Shown: piece after piece, positions 42,781 through 53,988 of the stretch | Numbering within the stretch: position 1 is the stretch's first letter | Layout: each line of letters starts with the position of its first letter | Source of the DNA: Bidens hawaiensis | Taxonomy: Eukaryota > Streptophyta > Magnoliopsida > Asterales > Asteraceae | Length of the DNA: 64,000 nt | Reading direction: 5' to 3' | Assembly (NCBI GenBank): GCA_021521415.1 | Contig: JAIQDT010001119.1 | Location: 528,618-592,617 of the forward strand | Position numbers and translations under genes: made by a program | Notes under the pieces: generated by a model | What the model was told of the DNA's origin: nothing | The model's database searches: none | Seen by the model: only the letters and a program-made list of their open reading frames with translations

Positions 42781-42985
42781 GTTTCTTCACAATTAAGAAA
42801 CACAAAGTTTACATTCATAAGGATATATAGTTTCTTTGCGATTAAGAAACGTAACATATTATATACAAGAAATATAGTTTCTTCATGATTAAGAAACATA
42901 ATATTTTACATACAAAGGTAGCAATCAAGGAATGTTTCTTCTTGAAGAAGAAATAGATTATAGATGTTTCTTTATCAAGAAGAAA
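42781..42985 (+). repeat. Five GTTTCTT/AAGAAAC hairpins in E LTR
   Basis: Stems lie at 42781-42801, 42830-42850, 42877-42897, 42935-42953 (TTTCTTCTT/AAGAAGAAA around one G) and 42966-42985. The same row, with some stems eroded, is at about 48720-48925 in the 3' LTR. Confidence 0.85.
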
Positions 42986-43938
42986 CTCAGCATATGATTA
43001 GTCAATAGACAGAAAGACTACAGGTCTAAATATTTTATTCAAACAAATGATCAATCAAGGTTTAAAGCTATCAAAACTAGACTAAAGGTCTATAGCCAGA
43101 TCAAAACATGATCCGGATATTTATATACCTATTTTATTATAGGTCAATCAATCAATCAGTCAATCAATCATTCATTATAGTCAAGGTTTCAAACGAGATC
43201 ACCATATCATTCAGAACAGACAATCACAGGTGAATACGTTCAAACCGTTTAAAACGTGAATACGTTAACATTTTTAATCGGTCAAAACATATTTATACTC
43301 GATAAGATGAACGAGTGTTTGTCTTAACGAGTCAGTCAATGTTTACATGAGATTATGTGATCTCTAAAACGTTATAATACAAAGTAGAGAATAAAATTAA
43401 CTCAGACCAAATACACATGTGTCTGGATCCAAACATAACCGTTCAGCCTAATCATTCAAAGGCTATGTGGCCACAGGCTAATGGTCATAACTAGTTTCCC
43501 ATTAAGGGCTACGTGGCTCGGGAATAATTGTGTGTGTAGGGCAGTAGTACATAGACCAGAAGTAGAAATGCTTCCGCTGAGCTTGTAAAGAAAACTATAT
43601 TTGTATTGTAATGTCATTCAAATGTTTTATTGAGTCATACGTGTTCACCAACATATAGCTGACGTATTTTCCCCACATTTCAGGGAAAACAGATAAGTAA
43701 AAGTAGCAAGTCATTCATGATGGCTCAGTTTTTAATTATTAAAATACTGCAAACAGTATTTCAACAAGCTTTATAAATCAAACACCGAGTATTTATTATC
43801 CGAGAAGTTTTTCAAATAAATTAATATTTTATTCAACCAAAGTCTTCCGCTTAAAATAAACCGCAACTCTGATGTATTTACAAAACTGGTACCAACTTGT
43901 GGTCACACGCCTAGGCCCTAAACCGGGGTGTGAAAGGT

Positions 43939-43951
43939 TTGTATAAGAGCC
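43939..43951 (+). other. Degenerate primer-binding site of E
   Basis: TTGTATAAGAGCC is close to TGGTATCAGAGCC but has lost key bases. Confidence 0.6.
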
Positions 43952-46140
43952 ATCGATCTTAGCGAATTAGGTATAAATTATACCTAGGCTTTGATCATAG
44001 ATAAATATCAATCATATTATAGAGCTATCAATATCAACGAATTAGGTATTAATATATTGTAACTTCTTGTTGAATAAGTAGGGATAAACAAAGATTGAAA
44101 AGTTTACATATCCCTAAACCTAATTGTAGCAATGTCTTATACAAACTACTTTAGACATATATGCCAAGTAGCTAGACATTCAATCACTGCATTCGAATAT
44201 GAGCCATCAGGTATGGCCAATAATAACAGTTATTATACAATCTTTATCATTCAAGAACAATCGATGGTTCCTAAATTGCCATATAGAGGGCAAACAAAGA
44301 ATCTTCCTGACAATACATAAATACCAATAGAAAGAGCAATCTTATTACATAATCATCAGTCATAATAAATTAGATATTTAATAGAAAAATATCTAAACAT
44401 TTAAATATTACGGATAAGGTAAACTGTACAAATAAAATAGGAACACATTCCTACTTTTAATCAAACCTCACGCAGATTCCAATCACAATAATTATACCAT
44501 TCAACCACAATCCGGTAAAGGAAAGAGATGTATTGAAATATCTCTACTCCCAATTCTTGTGTCCAGTAATGAAGACTCATATCAAACGACAATGGAAGAA
44601 AATTCAGATTCATTAGACACTAACAGTCAATTAGTTCTGATAAAGTGCAAATCAGAATATACAAAGAGCAGGATCAAGTAGATCAAAGAAACCAAAGTTG
44701 TTAAAGTGAGAAAGAGTAATGACTAATCCAAAAGACAATTATCAGGAACAACAATAATTAGATGGGATATATGCATTGCTCACACTCAAGGAGAACACTT
44801 AAATAAGGATCAGAATTCCTTAGAAGGAATATATGACAACTCTATTCATTACGAAATGAATTTCACCAAATTAACAGAAGTAATGCATATGAAAGAAATG
44901 GAAAACGAGAAAAGACAAAAAGAATAGGAGATAAGCATAAACACCAAGAAGGAAAACAAGATCAAGAAATCGATCATTCTCTGGAAGAAGTAGACAACAA
45001 GTTATAATCAGTATAGCAATAGTAGTTTTATACATTCTTGCTACTACCACATAAGTTATGTTTTACTTGTTTCGAAATACAAAACTTATCTTTAGAAATT
45101 ATGTCAAACATAACTTTTAGAGTAACTCTCCTAACAAGTCTGAAAGAAAGAGAATATCAGCATAAGGAAAGGTCCAGGTGGACAAAATCCTGAGGATAAG
45201 TAACTCCAAGTCAATGTCAAAAAAATATTTAGCAAAAGGGACATGAGCACACCTAGAAAGAGAATTAGAAATTCTCATGGGTTGACTGTACAAAAGGTAT
45301 GTGCTAAGTCATTTCAAGAGCATACAATAAAGGACAAATTAGTAATATCTATATAGAACCACACCAACCATCATCAAGATATTCGAAAAGAGCTATGGTA
45401 ATTAAGAGATATACGGAAAACAAATTCCATAATATCATTTCTCAGTCAAAATGGCAAAACATATGGATTGTGCTCAACACAAAATGAATAACCTCAAGGA
45501 AAAGTTAGTTAAGGCCCGAGAAAATTAAAAAGAATTTCCTTTAAAAATATGACATACTTATCGAACGTTTCATAGATTTCTTGTACTTATAGCATTAAGT
45601 ACCCATATCACGTGGTATATCATCTGTATATAAGTTTCTTTCATACTAATGTGGAGCCTAAACACTGAAAGAAATAATGATAAAGTTTCCAATCAGAGAA
45701 GTAACAAGAACATGACAGAACCTGACCATAAGATTCATTTAGTCAAAAGATTATTCATGAATCAAAGATTCCTCTTATTGATACAATAAAAGGAGAGATA
45801 TACAAAATTAAACAAGGTTGTTAGAACTCATCCATGCCAAACTCCTCCTTATCATAAGAAAGACCTTCATAATTCCAACACGGATAGCAAGAACTCCAAG
45901 AACTATTTATGTAACTCAAGGTTATAGTTTTAAGAATTTCAAAACCTATGAACCAAAGGAATTTTATGGTAATTAAAGTGTTATACCAACTTTACGATGA
46001 CTTGAAGAGATCGAGTCTATCGTTATCATTAGTTAATGTACTAAGATTCAAAAGATTTAGTATGCACCTTTGAAATTCAAAGGTGAAACTCTAGAATAGT
46101 GGAACATTCTAGTCATGAGAAAGGGCATAGAAACCTTGTA
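43952..46140 (+). other. Element E internal sequence, gag too decayed to read
   Basis: It is A-rich on the plus strand. A frame at 44132-44320 may be a scrap of gag but shows no motif. No other gene is visible. Confidence 0.45.
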
Positions 46141-46171
46141 TTAAATAAACTGAGAAGTTTTTAGAGAATTC

Positions 46172-46780
46172 GTGTTACAAAAGTTTTGCCCCATACATAA
46201 AGTCAATCATTTTCAAACCAAGAGTCTAAACCACAAGATGGATGCTACAAATCTCATGGATTATAATACTAAGTTTCTTGAATATTATCAATCAACTTTG
46301 GGTTTAGACAACTCAGAATACAACAAAGTTATTCAATACATATATTGGTTACCCAAAGAGATAGGAGATATAGTGAGAACCCATATGCCATAAAAAACCT
46401 CCTAGGCCATCGAATTGCCCAAATGTTTACTCATTGGTATGAGAAAGAAAGAAAAAGGAAAAGTCAAACAAACAAAGAAGATTATCAAGGATAAAACATT
46501 TAAATTCAAAAGACCAATCTGCCAGAACTGTGGTAAACGACATAATGGAAAATATCGTAAACAGAACAAGAAAAATACATCAATCATATATACATTCTGT
46601 AACAAAACCGAACACTCTGAAAAAGACTGTAAACAGTTGCATGCTTCAAATGTGGAGAAAAATGACATTTTAAAGGTGAATGTTCAAAAACAATAAAAAG
46701 ATCAGCAATAATAGGAAAGAAAAACAAGGAGCATCTGACAATCAATAATCGAAAAAAACAAGAGTATATCTAAGAAACGT
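46172..46780 (+). pseudogene. gag: Element E gag relic with zinc knuckles
   Basis: The frame 46172-46393 reads like the gypsy gag helix region (MDATNLMDYNTKFLEYYQ...VIQYIYWLPKEI). From 46415 a Lys-rich segment leads to ICQNCGKRHNGKYR (last Cys lost) and YTFCNKTEHSEKDC. One frame over, a better knuckle reads CFKCGEK, a TGA, then HFKGEC (about 46643-46681). Three knuckles in a row match the gag of element C. Stops and shifts make it dead. Confidence 0.7.
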
Positions 46781-47512
46781 TTAAAGACTCAAAGGCATAA
46801 GAAATAGTTAGTTAACTCTTGAAAACTACTTTATAACTCATGATTAAATGAGAAGTTTTGTAACAACAAAAGGATAGTTAAATTCTTAGAGAAATATAGA
46901 AAGATATTAGCATATACAAATAATACGTATAAGAAAAGAGATAAATAAACTTCAAAAGTTCTCAAAATACAAGAAACTATGTTCTTTAATAATCATCATC
47001 TATTGAAAGATAAATAAAGAGAAATGATGAATTTAACTAGACATGAAAGTATGTCTTCTCAAAGGAAAATCAGTTAGTGGACCTTTGAAAGTTCAAGGGT
47101 ATAATTTATGGAAATAAACGGAAGGAATCCGTCAGGATCAAAAGTAAAGGATTACATGATTCAAGAATGGATATCTTGAAATTTATCGAGATTGATAAAT
47201 TAAAAGGATTAGGTAAATTGAATTCAAGATACAATCGAGTTAACATCAGTAAATGTTTAGAATACACAAGGTAATGTAAATAGTTAAACACAACTGGCCA
47301 CTATGCTTAGCAATTTACAATTACTTATGACATTCTGAACTATTAACTGAATACATCATCCAGAGATGTGAGTTAACAACAAATCGGGAATCTCAACCAT
47401 TCAAATAATTTGAGTTAAGCTCAAAAAACATATTAGAAAGAATCTGGTAAGTAAAGAAAGAAATAATTCACAACGAATCTCGAGGAAGAGATTCGTTCCA
47501 AGGTGGGGATGA
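46781..47512 (+). other. Element E region between gag and 3' LTR
   Basis: AT-rich sequence has no RT, RNase H or integrase motif in any frame I checked. The purine tract CCAAGGTGGGGATGA ends at 47512. Confidence 0.5.
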
Positions 47513-49899
47513 TGTAACATCCCCAAAATTTTGGTCCAAATTTGACAACTTAGTAAAGTTGAAGGATCAAAATTATTCTCTAAAATAAGTAATGAGAAAA
47601 TAAATAATAAAGAAAATAAAACCATTCTATAAGGAAATAAAAATATTCCATAAATAAAGTGATCTTATGTTAAGGATATGGAATAAGGAAATTTCATCCA
47701 ACATTGAAAGATGTAAGAAAGTGGAAGCTTTCCACATGGGTATAAATAAGGAAGTTAAAATTCAACCCACACGGAAAATGGTAAAGATTTGGAAGCTCTT
47801 TATAAAGAGATGACATTCCATATTAATATTCTTTTATGCCTAGCATGCACCCAGTGGTCCTAACGGAGGGTGCGGAGCACCCGACGCGCACTCGCACGCG
47901 CAGGGGCTTGGGCTCGGGCAAGGACGAGGATGAGGACGACGGCGACGGAGACGGCGACAGCGAACGCGAAGGGCGTTGGGTGCAATGTGGCACTTTTATG
48001 GCGCACTTTGCATTAAGCTAACAAAAGACAAGGGACCAAAAGTGAAAGATTGAATTCAGGAACCCATCGCGCTACGCGATGAGCCCAGAACGCAGGTCAT
48101 CGTGTATCGTGATGGACCTTGAGGAGTCAGCGGACACGTGTCAACACGTGGTATGGCGGCGTAAAATATACGGCGCCACGATACGCGACGGCTAAGGATG
48201 AGGACCCATCGCATATCGCGATAGGATCCAAAATGAGTTATAAAAAGGGGGGTTCATGGCTCATTCATTCCACACACCAAGCCTTTCACTCTCTAGAATA
48301 TTTTATCTCACTACCTCGGTTTTCGTGCCCCAACCCGACAATCGTCACCTCGTAATCCGTGCCATACACCGACGTTTTCTCTAAGTACATACACACCGAA
48401 ACTAACCCGACATTCTATCTCGAAGTATGTGCAAGACACGACGACCACCATATGTCGCCTCGTTTTGTGTGTCAACCTCGAAGTTCCTGTCAAGCTCTAA
48501 GGTTCTGACAGTTAAGCTCTAGTACGCGTTAAAGAATAGAAGTGCTGCTCGATCAATCTTAGTATTCAAACTTCGAATACCTGTGTAAGGTAGGGATCTT
48601 GCCTAAGTCATTATGTTATTTTTATATTACATGGCTTAGACCATAGTTAAGGGTATAGCCTAAACCTTGATCATAATTATGTTTACATAAGCTTTAAACA
48701 TCCAAAAGATTATAGTAATGTTTCTTCACAATTAGGAAACACAAAGTTTACATTCATAAGGATATATAGTTTCTTCGTGATTAAGAAACGTAACATTTTA
48801 TATACAAGGAATATAGTTTCTTCATGATTAAGAAACATAATATTTTACATACAAAGGTAGCAATCAATGAATGTTTCTTCTTGAAAAAGAAACAGATTAT
48901 AGATGTTTCTTCATCAAGTAGAAACTCAGCATATGATTAGTCAATAGACAGAAAGACTACATGTCTAAATATTTTATTCAAACAAATGATCAATCAAGGT
49001 TTAAAGCTATCAAAACTAGACTAAAGGTCTATAGCCGGATCAAAAGACTATCCGGATATTTATATACCTAATTTATTATAGGTCAATCAATCAGTCAGTC
49101 AATCAATCATTCATTACAGTCAAGGTTTCAAACGAGATCACCATATCATTCAGAATAGACAATCACAGAGGAATACGTTCATACCTTTTATAACGTGAAT
49201 ATGTTAACCTTTTTAATCAGTCAAAACATATTTATACTCGTTAAGATGAACGGGTGTTTGTCTTAATGAGTCAGTCAATGTTTACATGAGATTATGTGAT
49301 CTCTAAAACGATATAATACAAAGTAGAGAATAAAATCAACTCAGACCAACTACACATGTGTCTGGATCCAAAGATAACTGTTCAGCCTAATCATTCAAAG
49401 GCTACGTGGCCGCGGGCTAATGTTCATAACTAGTTTCCCATTAAGGGCTACGTGGCTTGGGAATAATTGTGTGTGTAACGCAGTGGTAGATAGACCGGAA
49501 GTAGAAATACTTCCTCTGAGCTTGTAAAGAAAACTATATTTGCATTGTAAGGTTATTCAAATGTTTTATAGAGTCATACGTGTTCACCAGCATATAGCTG
49601 ACGTATTTTCCCCACATTTCTGGGAAAACATATAAGTATAAGTAGCAAGTCATTCATGATAATAGACGCTCGCAAGGTAATGATGGCTCAGTTTTTTAAT
49701 TATTAAAATATTGCAAACTGTATTTCAACAAGCTTTATAAAGCAAACATCGTGTATTTATTGTCCGAGAAGTTTTTCAAATAAATTAATATTTTATTCAA
49801 CCAAAGTCTTCCGCTAAAAATAAACCGCAACTCTGATGTATTTACAAAACAGGTATCAACTTGTGGTCACACGCCTAGGCCCTATGTTGGGGTGTGACA
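47513..49899 (+). repeat. Element E 3' LTR (U3 part unlike the 5' LTR)
   Basis: The 2387-bp LTR has its TATA box TATAAATA at 47741-47748. Bases 47513-48013 show no alignment with 41616-42073 apart from the first eight bases and the TATA box. From 48014 it matches the 5' LTR from 42074 at roughly 95 %, to the end GGGGTGTGACA. Confidence 0.78.
47838..48010 (+). other. GC-rich island in E 3' LTR with an acidic/basic mini-ORF
   Basis: The block is far richer in G and C than anything within 5 kb. It contains CGCACTCGCACGCGCAGG and runs of GAC/GGC/GAG codon-like triplets. The frame 47836-48021 would encode RTRTRRG then KDEDEDDGDGDGDSE. I do not recognise a source gene. It lies after the TATA box and is absent from the 5' LTR. 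Confidence 0.6.
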
Positions 49900-50800
49900 T
49901 AAACGGGCGTTATCGATATGAAAGTGGAGAGAAATAATGCAGCACGGGTCCAGATGTTTGACTTTTATAAAAACCCTCAATATATATGTAGAGAGAAACC
50001 CCCTTTTTATATAAAAAAACATGTCAATTGACATATATACCCTTCTGTAATATTTAAATGGGAAATTGTTATAAACATGTGCGACCATGTTAATCCATTT
50101 CATCTCAGCCATCCATTCTCCATATCAATGGTTAAAAATAGGTTTCAATAGTTCATTAGCTAGGAAGGGGTTTCATGATAACTCTTATATATATGGGTGA
50201 GTTCATCGGGGAACTCAAAAATAAGGGACAACTAGGGAACACTCTTCCCAACCCTTGATCAATTTCTCACATCCTTATGATGCACACTCAATCACCTACA
50301 TCACATCATTTTTGTATTCATCATTTTTGTATGAGAAAAAAAACAAAAAAATAAAAAAAAAGTAAAAAAAACAAAATGTTTATCTAGCATCCCCGGTCAA
50401 AAAAATAAAAATAAACTTGAAGAAATAAAAAAATTAATTAAAAAAATTTTTAAAAACAATAATAATAAGAAAGTAAAAAATAACAAATTAAATATATATA
50501 TATATATATATATATATAGCATCCCCCATGCAAAAAAAAACTCGATATAGCCTTCAGGTATAGTTTAGATTTTAGGGATAGGTTTTCCGGGTTGAGTGTT
50601 AGGTTTTTTTAGGTAGGGGGGGATTTTCTTATACACGTGACGATGTAACGATAGCAAGAAAGAAAATTCATAAATATATTATAACCGCCACATTTAAACT
50701 CGCATTGTCCTATACATGCGTAAAAACATAACTGAAAAAATGTTCATGAACACTAAATTTCGTGAGATAACCGTAGGCTAGTTTATATTTATATATATAT
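49900..50800. other. AT-rich spacer between E and the next MITE
   Basis: No gene is seen. It contains A-rich low complexity (50330-50490), a short TA run (50492-50518) and two copies of TAGCATCCCC (50378 and 50517). A stretch starting GGGTGAGTTCATCGGGGAAC at 50195 looks like the end of another small element but its partner end was not found. Confidence 0.5.
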
Positions 50801-51033
50801 ATGGTGAGGTTAGAATAAGAAGTGAGTTATTTGTAAGAAGTGTGAGAAGTAATACCGGGCATTGGATTTGATCATCTGATGGTGGATATTGTTAGTGTGC
50901 TTTTTTGTTTGGTGTGTTTTATTTTATTAGTTCGGTGTGTTTTTTGTTCGATGTGTTTTATTTTTTTTAAGGGTAAAAACCACTTCTTACAATTCTTAGG
51001 ATAGTTTTACTTCTTATTTTAACCTTGCTATAT
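50801..51033. mobile_element. MITE-like element, about 230 bp
   Basis: The left end GGTGAGGTTAGAATAAGAAG and the right-end complement AGCAAGGTTAAAATAAGAAG are inverted repeats; both continue with a TGTAAGAAGTG-like stretch. It is flanked by TA runs and has no coding sequence. Confidence 0.7.
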
Positions 51034-51165
51034 ATATATATACCTATTGGTTAAACGTGTGTTAATATTTAATTAAGATTAAATATAATAGGGAGTATAG
51101 ACTTGGGTTGGGAAAGATAGAATAAGGGATGGGATGGGCCTCTTAGGTTCATGGGCTTAAGAGAG

Positions 51166-51174
51166 TATAAATAT
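51166..51174 (+). promoter_or_regulatory. TATA box of element F LTR
   Basis: TATAAATAT follows ATGGGCTTAAGAGAG, nearly the same core promoter as in element E. Confidence 0.6.
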
Positions 51175-51719
51175 CCCCCTTAAACCTTCCTAAAACCCTA
51201 AAACCCTCAATCTTATCTTCCTTATCCCCTACACACTCTAAAACACTCACCCAAAACCCCATTCACGGCCGCGGCTAGATGGAGAGGATTCAAGACCAAA
51301 AACGAGCTATATCTTGTTAGATTTTGGATATTTTAGCAAGATACAAGATTGTTGTTCATAACCGAAGCTAACTGTGACCTAACAAACATAAAATGGTATG
51401 TTCTTTATCTTAAAGATTACATTTTTATGAACGATTTTCCTTGAGACTTAACCCTAGAGTAGATCGGATCTAGATAAATCATAAAGTTGCAAACTTGTTG
51501 TTTAAAAATAGACTTAACGAACTCGTGTATGTATATGGCTCATAAATAAACACTATATCTAGCCCTTGAACGTTTTATCCGTAAAGGTCCAAGCTTTATG
51601 GTCATATGGGTCGAGTTTTGGCCGAAAACGGCTAGGGAAACATTTATGGGTTGATACCAAACCATAATAGGGTGTTAGGGTCACGAGATGTAATGATATT
51701 GGTAATAAACGGACCAAAA

Positions 51720-52320
51720 TATTACAGCTCGTTCGATTACAATATGAGGATTTGAATACATTGAATCATTCAGTAACAATGGTTAAGTTCGAATACATAG
51801 TGTAAACTCGCATACATTCCTAAATCGAATACAATACATAATTCAAATACATGAGCTTAACTCGAATACATTGTGCTAATCCGAATGCATGGTTCTAACT
51901 CAAGGGCAAGATACATATTCGCATACATGGGTAATTCGATTACAATGTGGACTCGTATACCGTGTGTAAAATCGAATACATAGTAAGACTCGAATACATG
52001 CATGTTCGAATACATGACAAGACCCGAATACACTTCATGCGTTCGAATACAATCATACACTTAAATACATACATATAATTTGATTACATGAAGCCACTCG
52101 CATACAATGGCTAATCTCGAATACATTAAGATAATCGATTACAATGTGACTCGAACACAATTATACAAATCGATTACAATACTTAACTCGAATACAATTT
52201 GAGAATTGGCATACATCATAGAACTCGAACACAAAGAGTATCTTGATTACAATATGGATTCGAATGCATACAAGAATCGAATACATATATCCACACTCGA
52301 ATACACCAGTGTATTTGAGT
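51720..52320 (+). repeat. TCGAATACA / TCGATTACA degenerate array in F 5' LTR
   Basis: About thirty copies of (T)CGAATACA(T/A) or CGATTACAA(T), mostly 15-25 bp apart with variable spacers. The 3' LTR has the same array at 57370-57708 and 61304-61560. It lies in the transcribed part, downstream of TATA. Confidence 0.82.
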
Positions 52321-52676
52321 GTAGGGTATGTTGGGTGCATATTCATTGAATATAAAGTGGATTCTAAGTAAAATATAATCTAATACAAAACCATGCTTAC
52401 GAATACAAAATAAAAGAAAGAAAAGAATACTAAAGTAACTGAATACCCTATATTTGAATACATTAGTGTTTGAGGGTAGAATTATATTCTAAGTAGATTG
52501 TATTCTAAATAAGGTCGTACCTTGTAAGACCATTAAAATAGACTTAACTTAGAAATATTCGATGAGACCTAAATGATATGATTATGACAAGTATTGACAC
52601 ACATGATTAATATACAGTTTGCAGAGCTCAGTCAAGGAAAGAAATAATAGTGAACGGAGAACGTAACAGGATCCAG

Positions 52677-53313
52677 GTGAGTTTCTAGCCCCATTCCTTG
52701 TTATGTTTTCAGGGCTGTGTGTATACTCGGTGTGATTAGTTAATACTCATATCTTAAATGGTAAGTGTATGCCGTATATGTTATGTGAAAGATATGAATG
52801 ATTGCTTGTCGGTACATGAACGATCTTCGGATAGTGCATGTATTGCGAGGGTTATAATAAAGATATGAAAGTCGTACATAATGTATGAATGATATATGTA
52901 CGTTATGAACGAATATAAAGGGATGGCAAGGTATAGAAGAAAGGGACCGGACCCTAATAATATTCGAGGCAGAAAAGGGACCGAGCCCTAATAATACTCG
53001 AGGCGGAAAAGGGACCGGACCCTAATAATAGTCGAGGCAGAAAAGGGGCCGAGCCCTAATAATACTCGAGGAAGTTGGGCGTAATGCTTTTTAAAACGAA
53101 TAAGTATGTAAAGTATGAATAGATGTAAAGTATGTAAAGAAAGAATGAAAGAAATGGAGACGGTATATACTCATGTATGTACAAAAGTAAGATCAGTATG
53201 TTAAGTATATAATATGTATCTAAGGATGTGTGTGTTTAAGTATGTGAAAGTATTGTGTGTTATTTGATTAACTATAACTCATTCAGCGTAACTGACTTTT
53301 AATATGCACACAG
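52677..53313 (+). other. Candidate intron inside the F LTR
   Basis: The donor ATCCAG|GTGAGTTT and an acceptor with AACTGACTTTTAATATGCACACAG-like layout bound 637 bp that contain the 34-bp repeats. The donor and acceptor are also kept in the 3' LTR (about 61916 and 62585). Confidence 0.35.
52940..53080 (+). repeat. 34-bp tandem repeat in F 5' LTR, four units
   Basis: Units read AGAAAAGGGACCG then (A/G)(G/A)CCCTAATAATA and (C/G/T)TCGAGGC. Each contains AGGG...CCCT, able to form a 4-bp stem. The 3' LTR has five units at about 62180-62345. Confidence 0.88.
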
Positions 53314-53577
53314 GTGAGTAGGATGAGGCAGCTAGCTTGAGGAGGACACATGGTGGAGAAATAAGAAGCTGGCATCTGAAGACCTGTGTGTTTTATTTAA
53401 ATGATGTTTACGTTTGAAAGACAAAAGATGTTATTTTAGACAAGTTTATTTAATGGCTTGAAATGTTTATTGAAGTTTTAATAATCTGCGAAAGTTTTAT
53501 TAACTCTGATATATATAACTGCGTTTATGAGTGAATTCAACGTCCAATGTAGGGCACCGGAAGGGGGCCTTACAAGT

Positions 53578-53589
53578 TGGTATCAAAGC
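53578..53589 (+). other. Element F primer-binding site (tRNA-iMet, one mismatch)
   Basis: TGGTATCAAAGC begins three bases after the LTR end. Confidence 0.85.
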
Positions 53590-53988
53590 AAAGTTCAAGA
53601 GAATTAAGCATCCTACATGCTTAGACTCCAACAGAGAATGGGATTAGAGTAAGAAAAGAAAGAAGATGTCAGTTCAAGATAGCCATGTGTCACTCAAGCA
53701 AGCTCAATAAAGGTAATGGTATGGTTAAATAATGTATGTTAATGTTATCTTAATTGCTAAAGAAAGGATATGTGAATGTTATGGATAGGGTTAATTGATT
53801 GTCTAATTGATTAACTGTATAAAAGTATAACTTAGCACAAATAGGCTCATAAAGGGAAGTGTATAGGACACGGAAAGTAACGTGATCAGCTAATCACAGC
53901 TGGCCACTGTTATTTCATGTTAGCATTACTATCCTTGTACTAAATAGTTTCTTGAGTGATGATGTTTGTGTTTCCTTATAGAATACAA

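Larger units (their letters stand above)
41932..43683 (+). other. Candidate intron inside the E 5' LTR
   Basis: The donor AAAG|GTAAGA, a branch-like AGCTGACG near 43658, a pyrimidine stretch and CATTTCAG at 43676-43683 bound 1752 bp. The 3' LTR has neither the donor (its upstream part is different) nor the acceptor (CTG in place of CAG). Confidence 0.35.
41616..43935 (+). repeat. Element E 5' LTR
   Basis: The 2320-bp LTR has its TATA box TATAAATA at 41801. A donor-like AAAG|GTAAGA lies at 41931/41932, short palindromes with 3-nt loops at 42125-42285, a row of GTTTCTT/AAGAAAC hairpins at 42781-42985 and an acceptor-like CCACATTTCAG ending at 43683. The LTR ends at GGGGTGTGAAA. Confidence 0.78.
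41616..49899 (+). mobile_element. Element E: Ty3/gypsy-type element with gag remnants and two unlike LTRs
   Basis: The ends are TGTAACATC(T/C)(C) and GGGGTGTGA(A/C)A, with a degenerate tRNA-iMet site after the first LTR and a purine tract AAGGTGGGGATGA before the second. The internal 3.6 kb holds gag fragments but no protease, RT, RNase H or integrase that I can see. The flanks GATTG and TAAAC do not match, so there is no target duplication. The LTRs agree from 42074/48014 to their ends but not before, which points to recombination between related elements. Confidence 0.78.
51060..53574 (+). repeat. Element F 5' LTR
   Basis: TATA box at 51166, a TCGAATACA-rich array at 51720-52320, a donor-like ATCCAG|GTGAGT at 52676/52677, a 34-bp tandem repeat at 52940-53080, a branch-like AACTGACT and acceptor CACACAG ending at 53313, and the LTR end at 53574. 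From 51479 on it aligns with 57121-57708 plus 61304-62845. Confidence 0.72.

Noticed and set aside
48119..48355. Paired 78- and 82-codon frames in the E LTRs (also 42167-42415)
   Set aside because: Shared only because the LTR is shared; palindrome-rich non-coding sequence.
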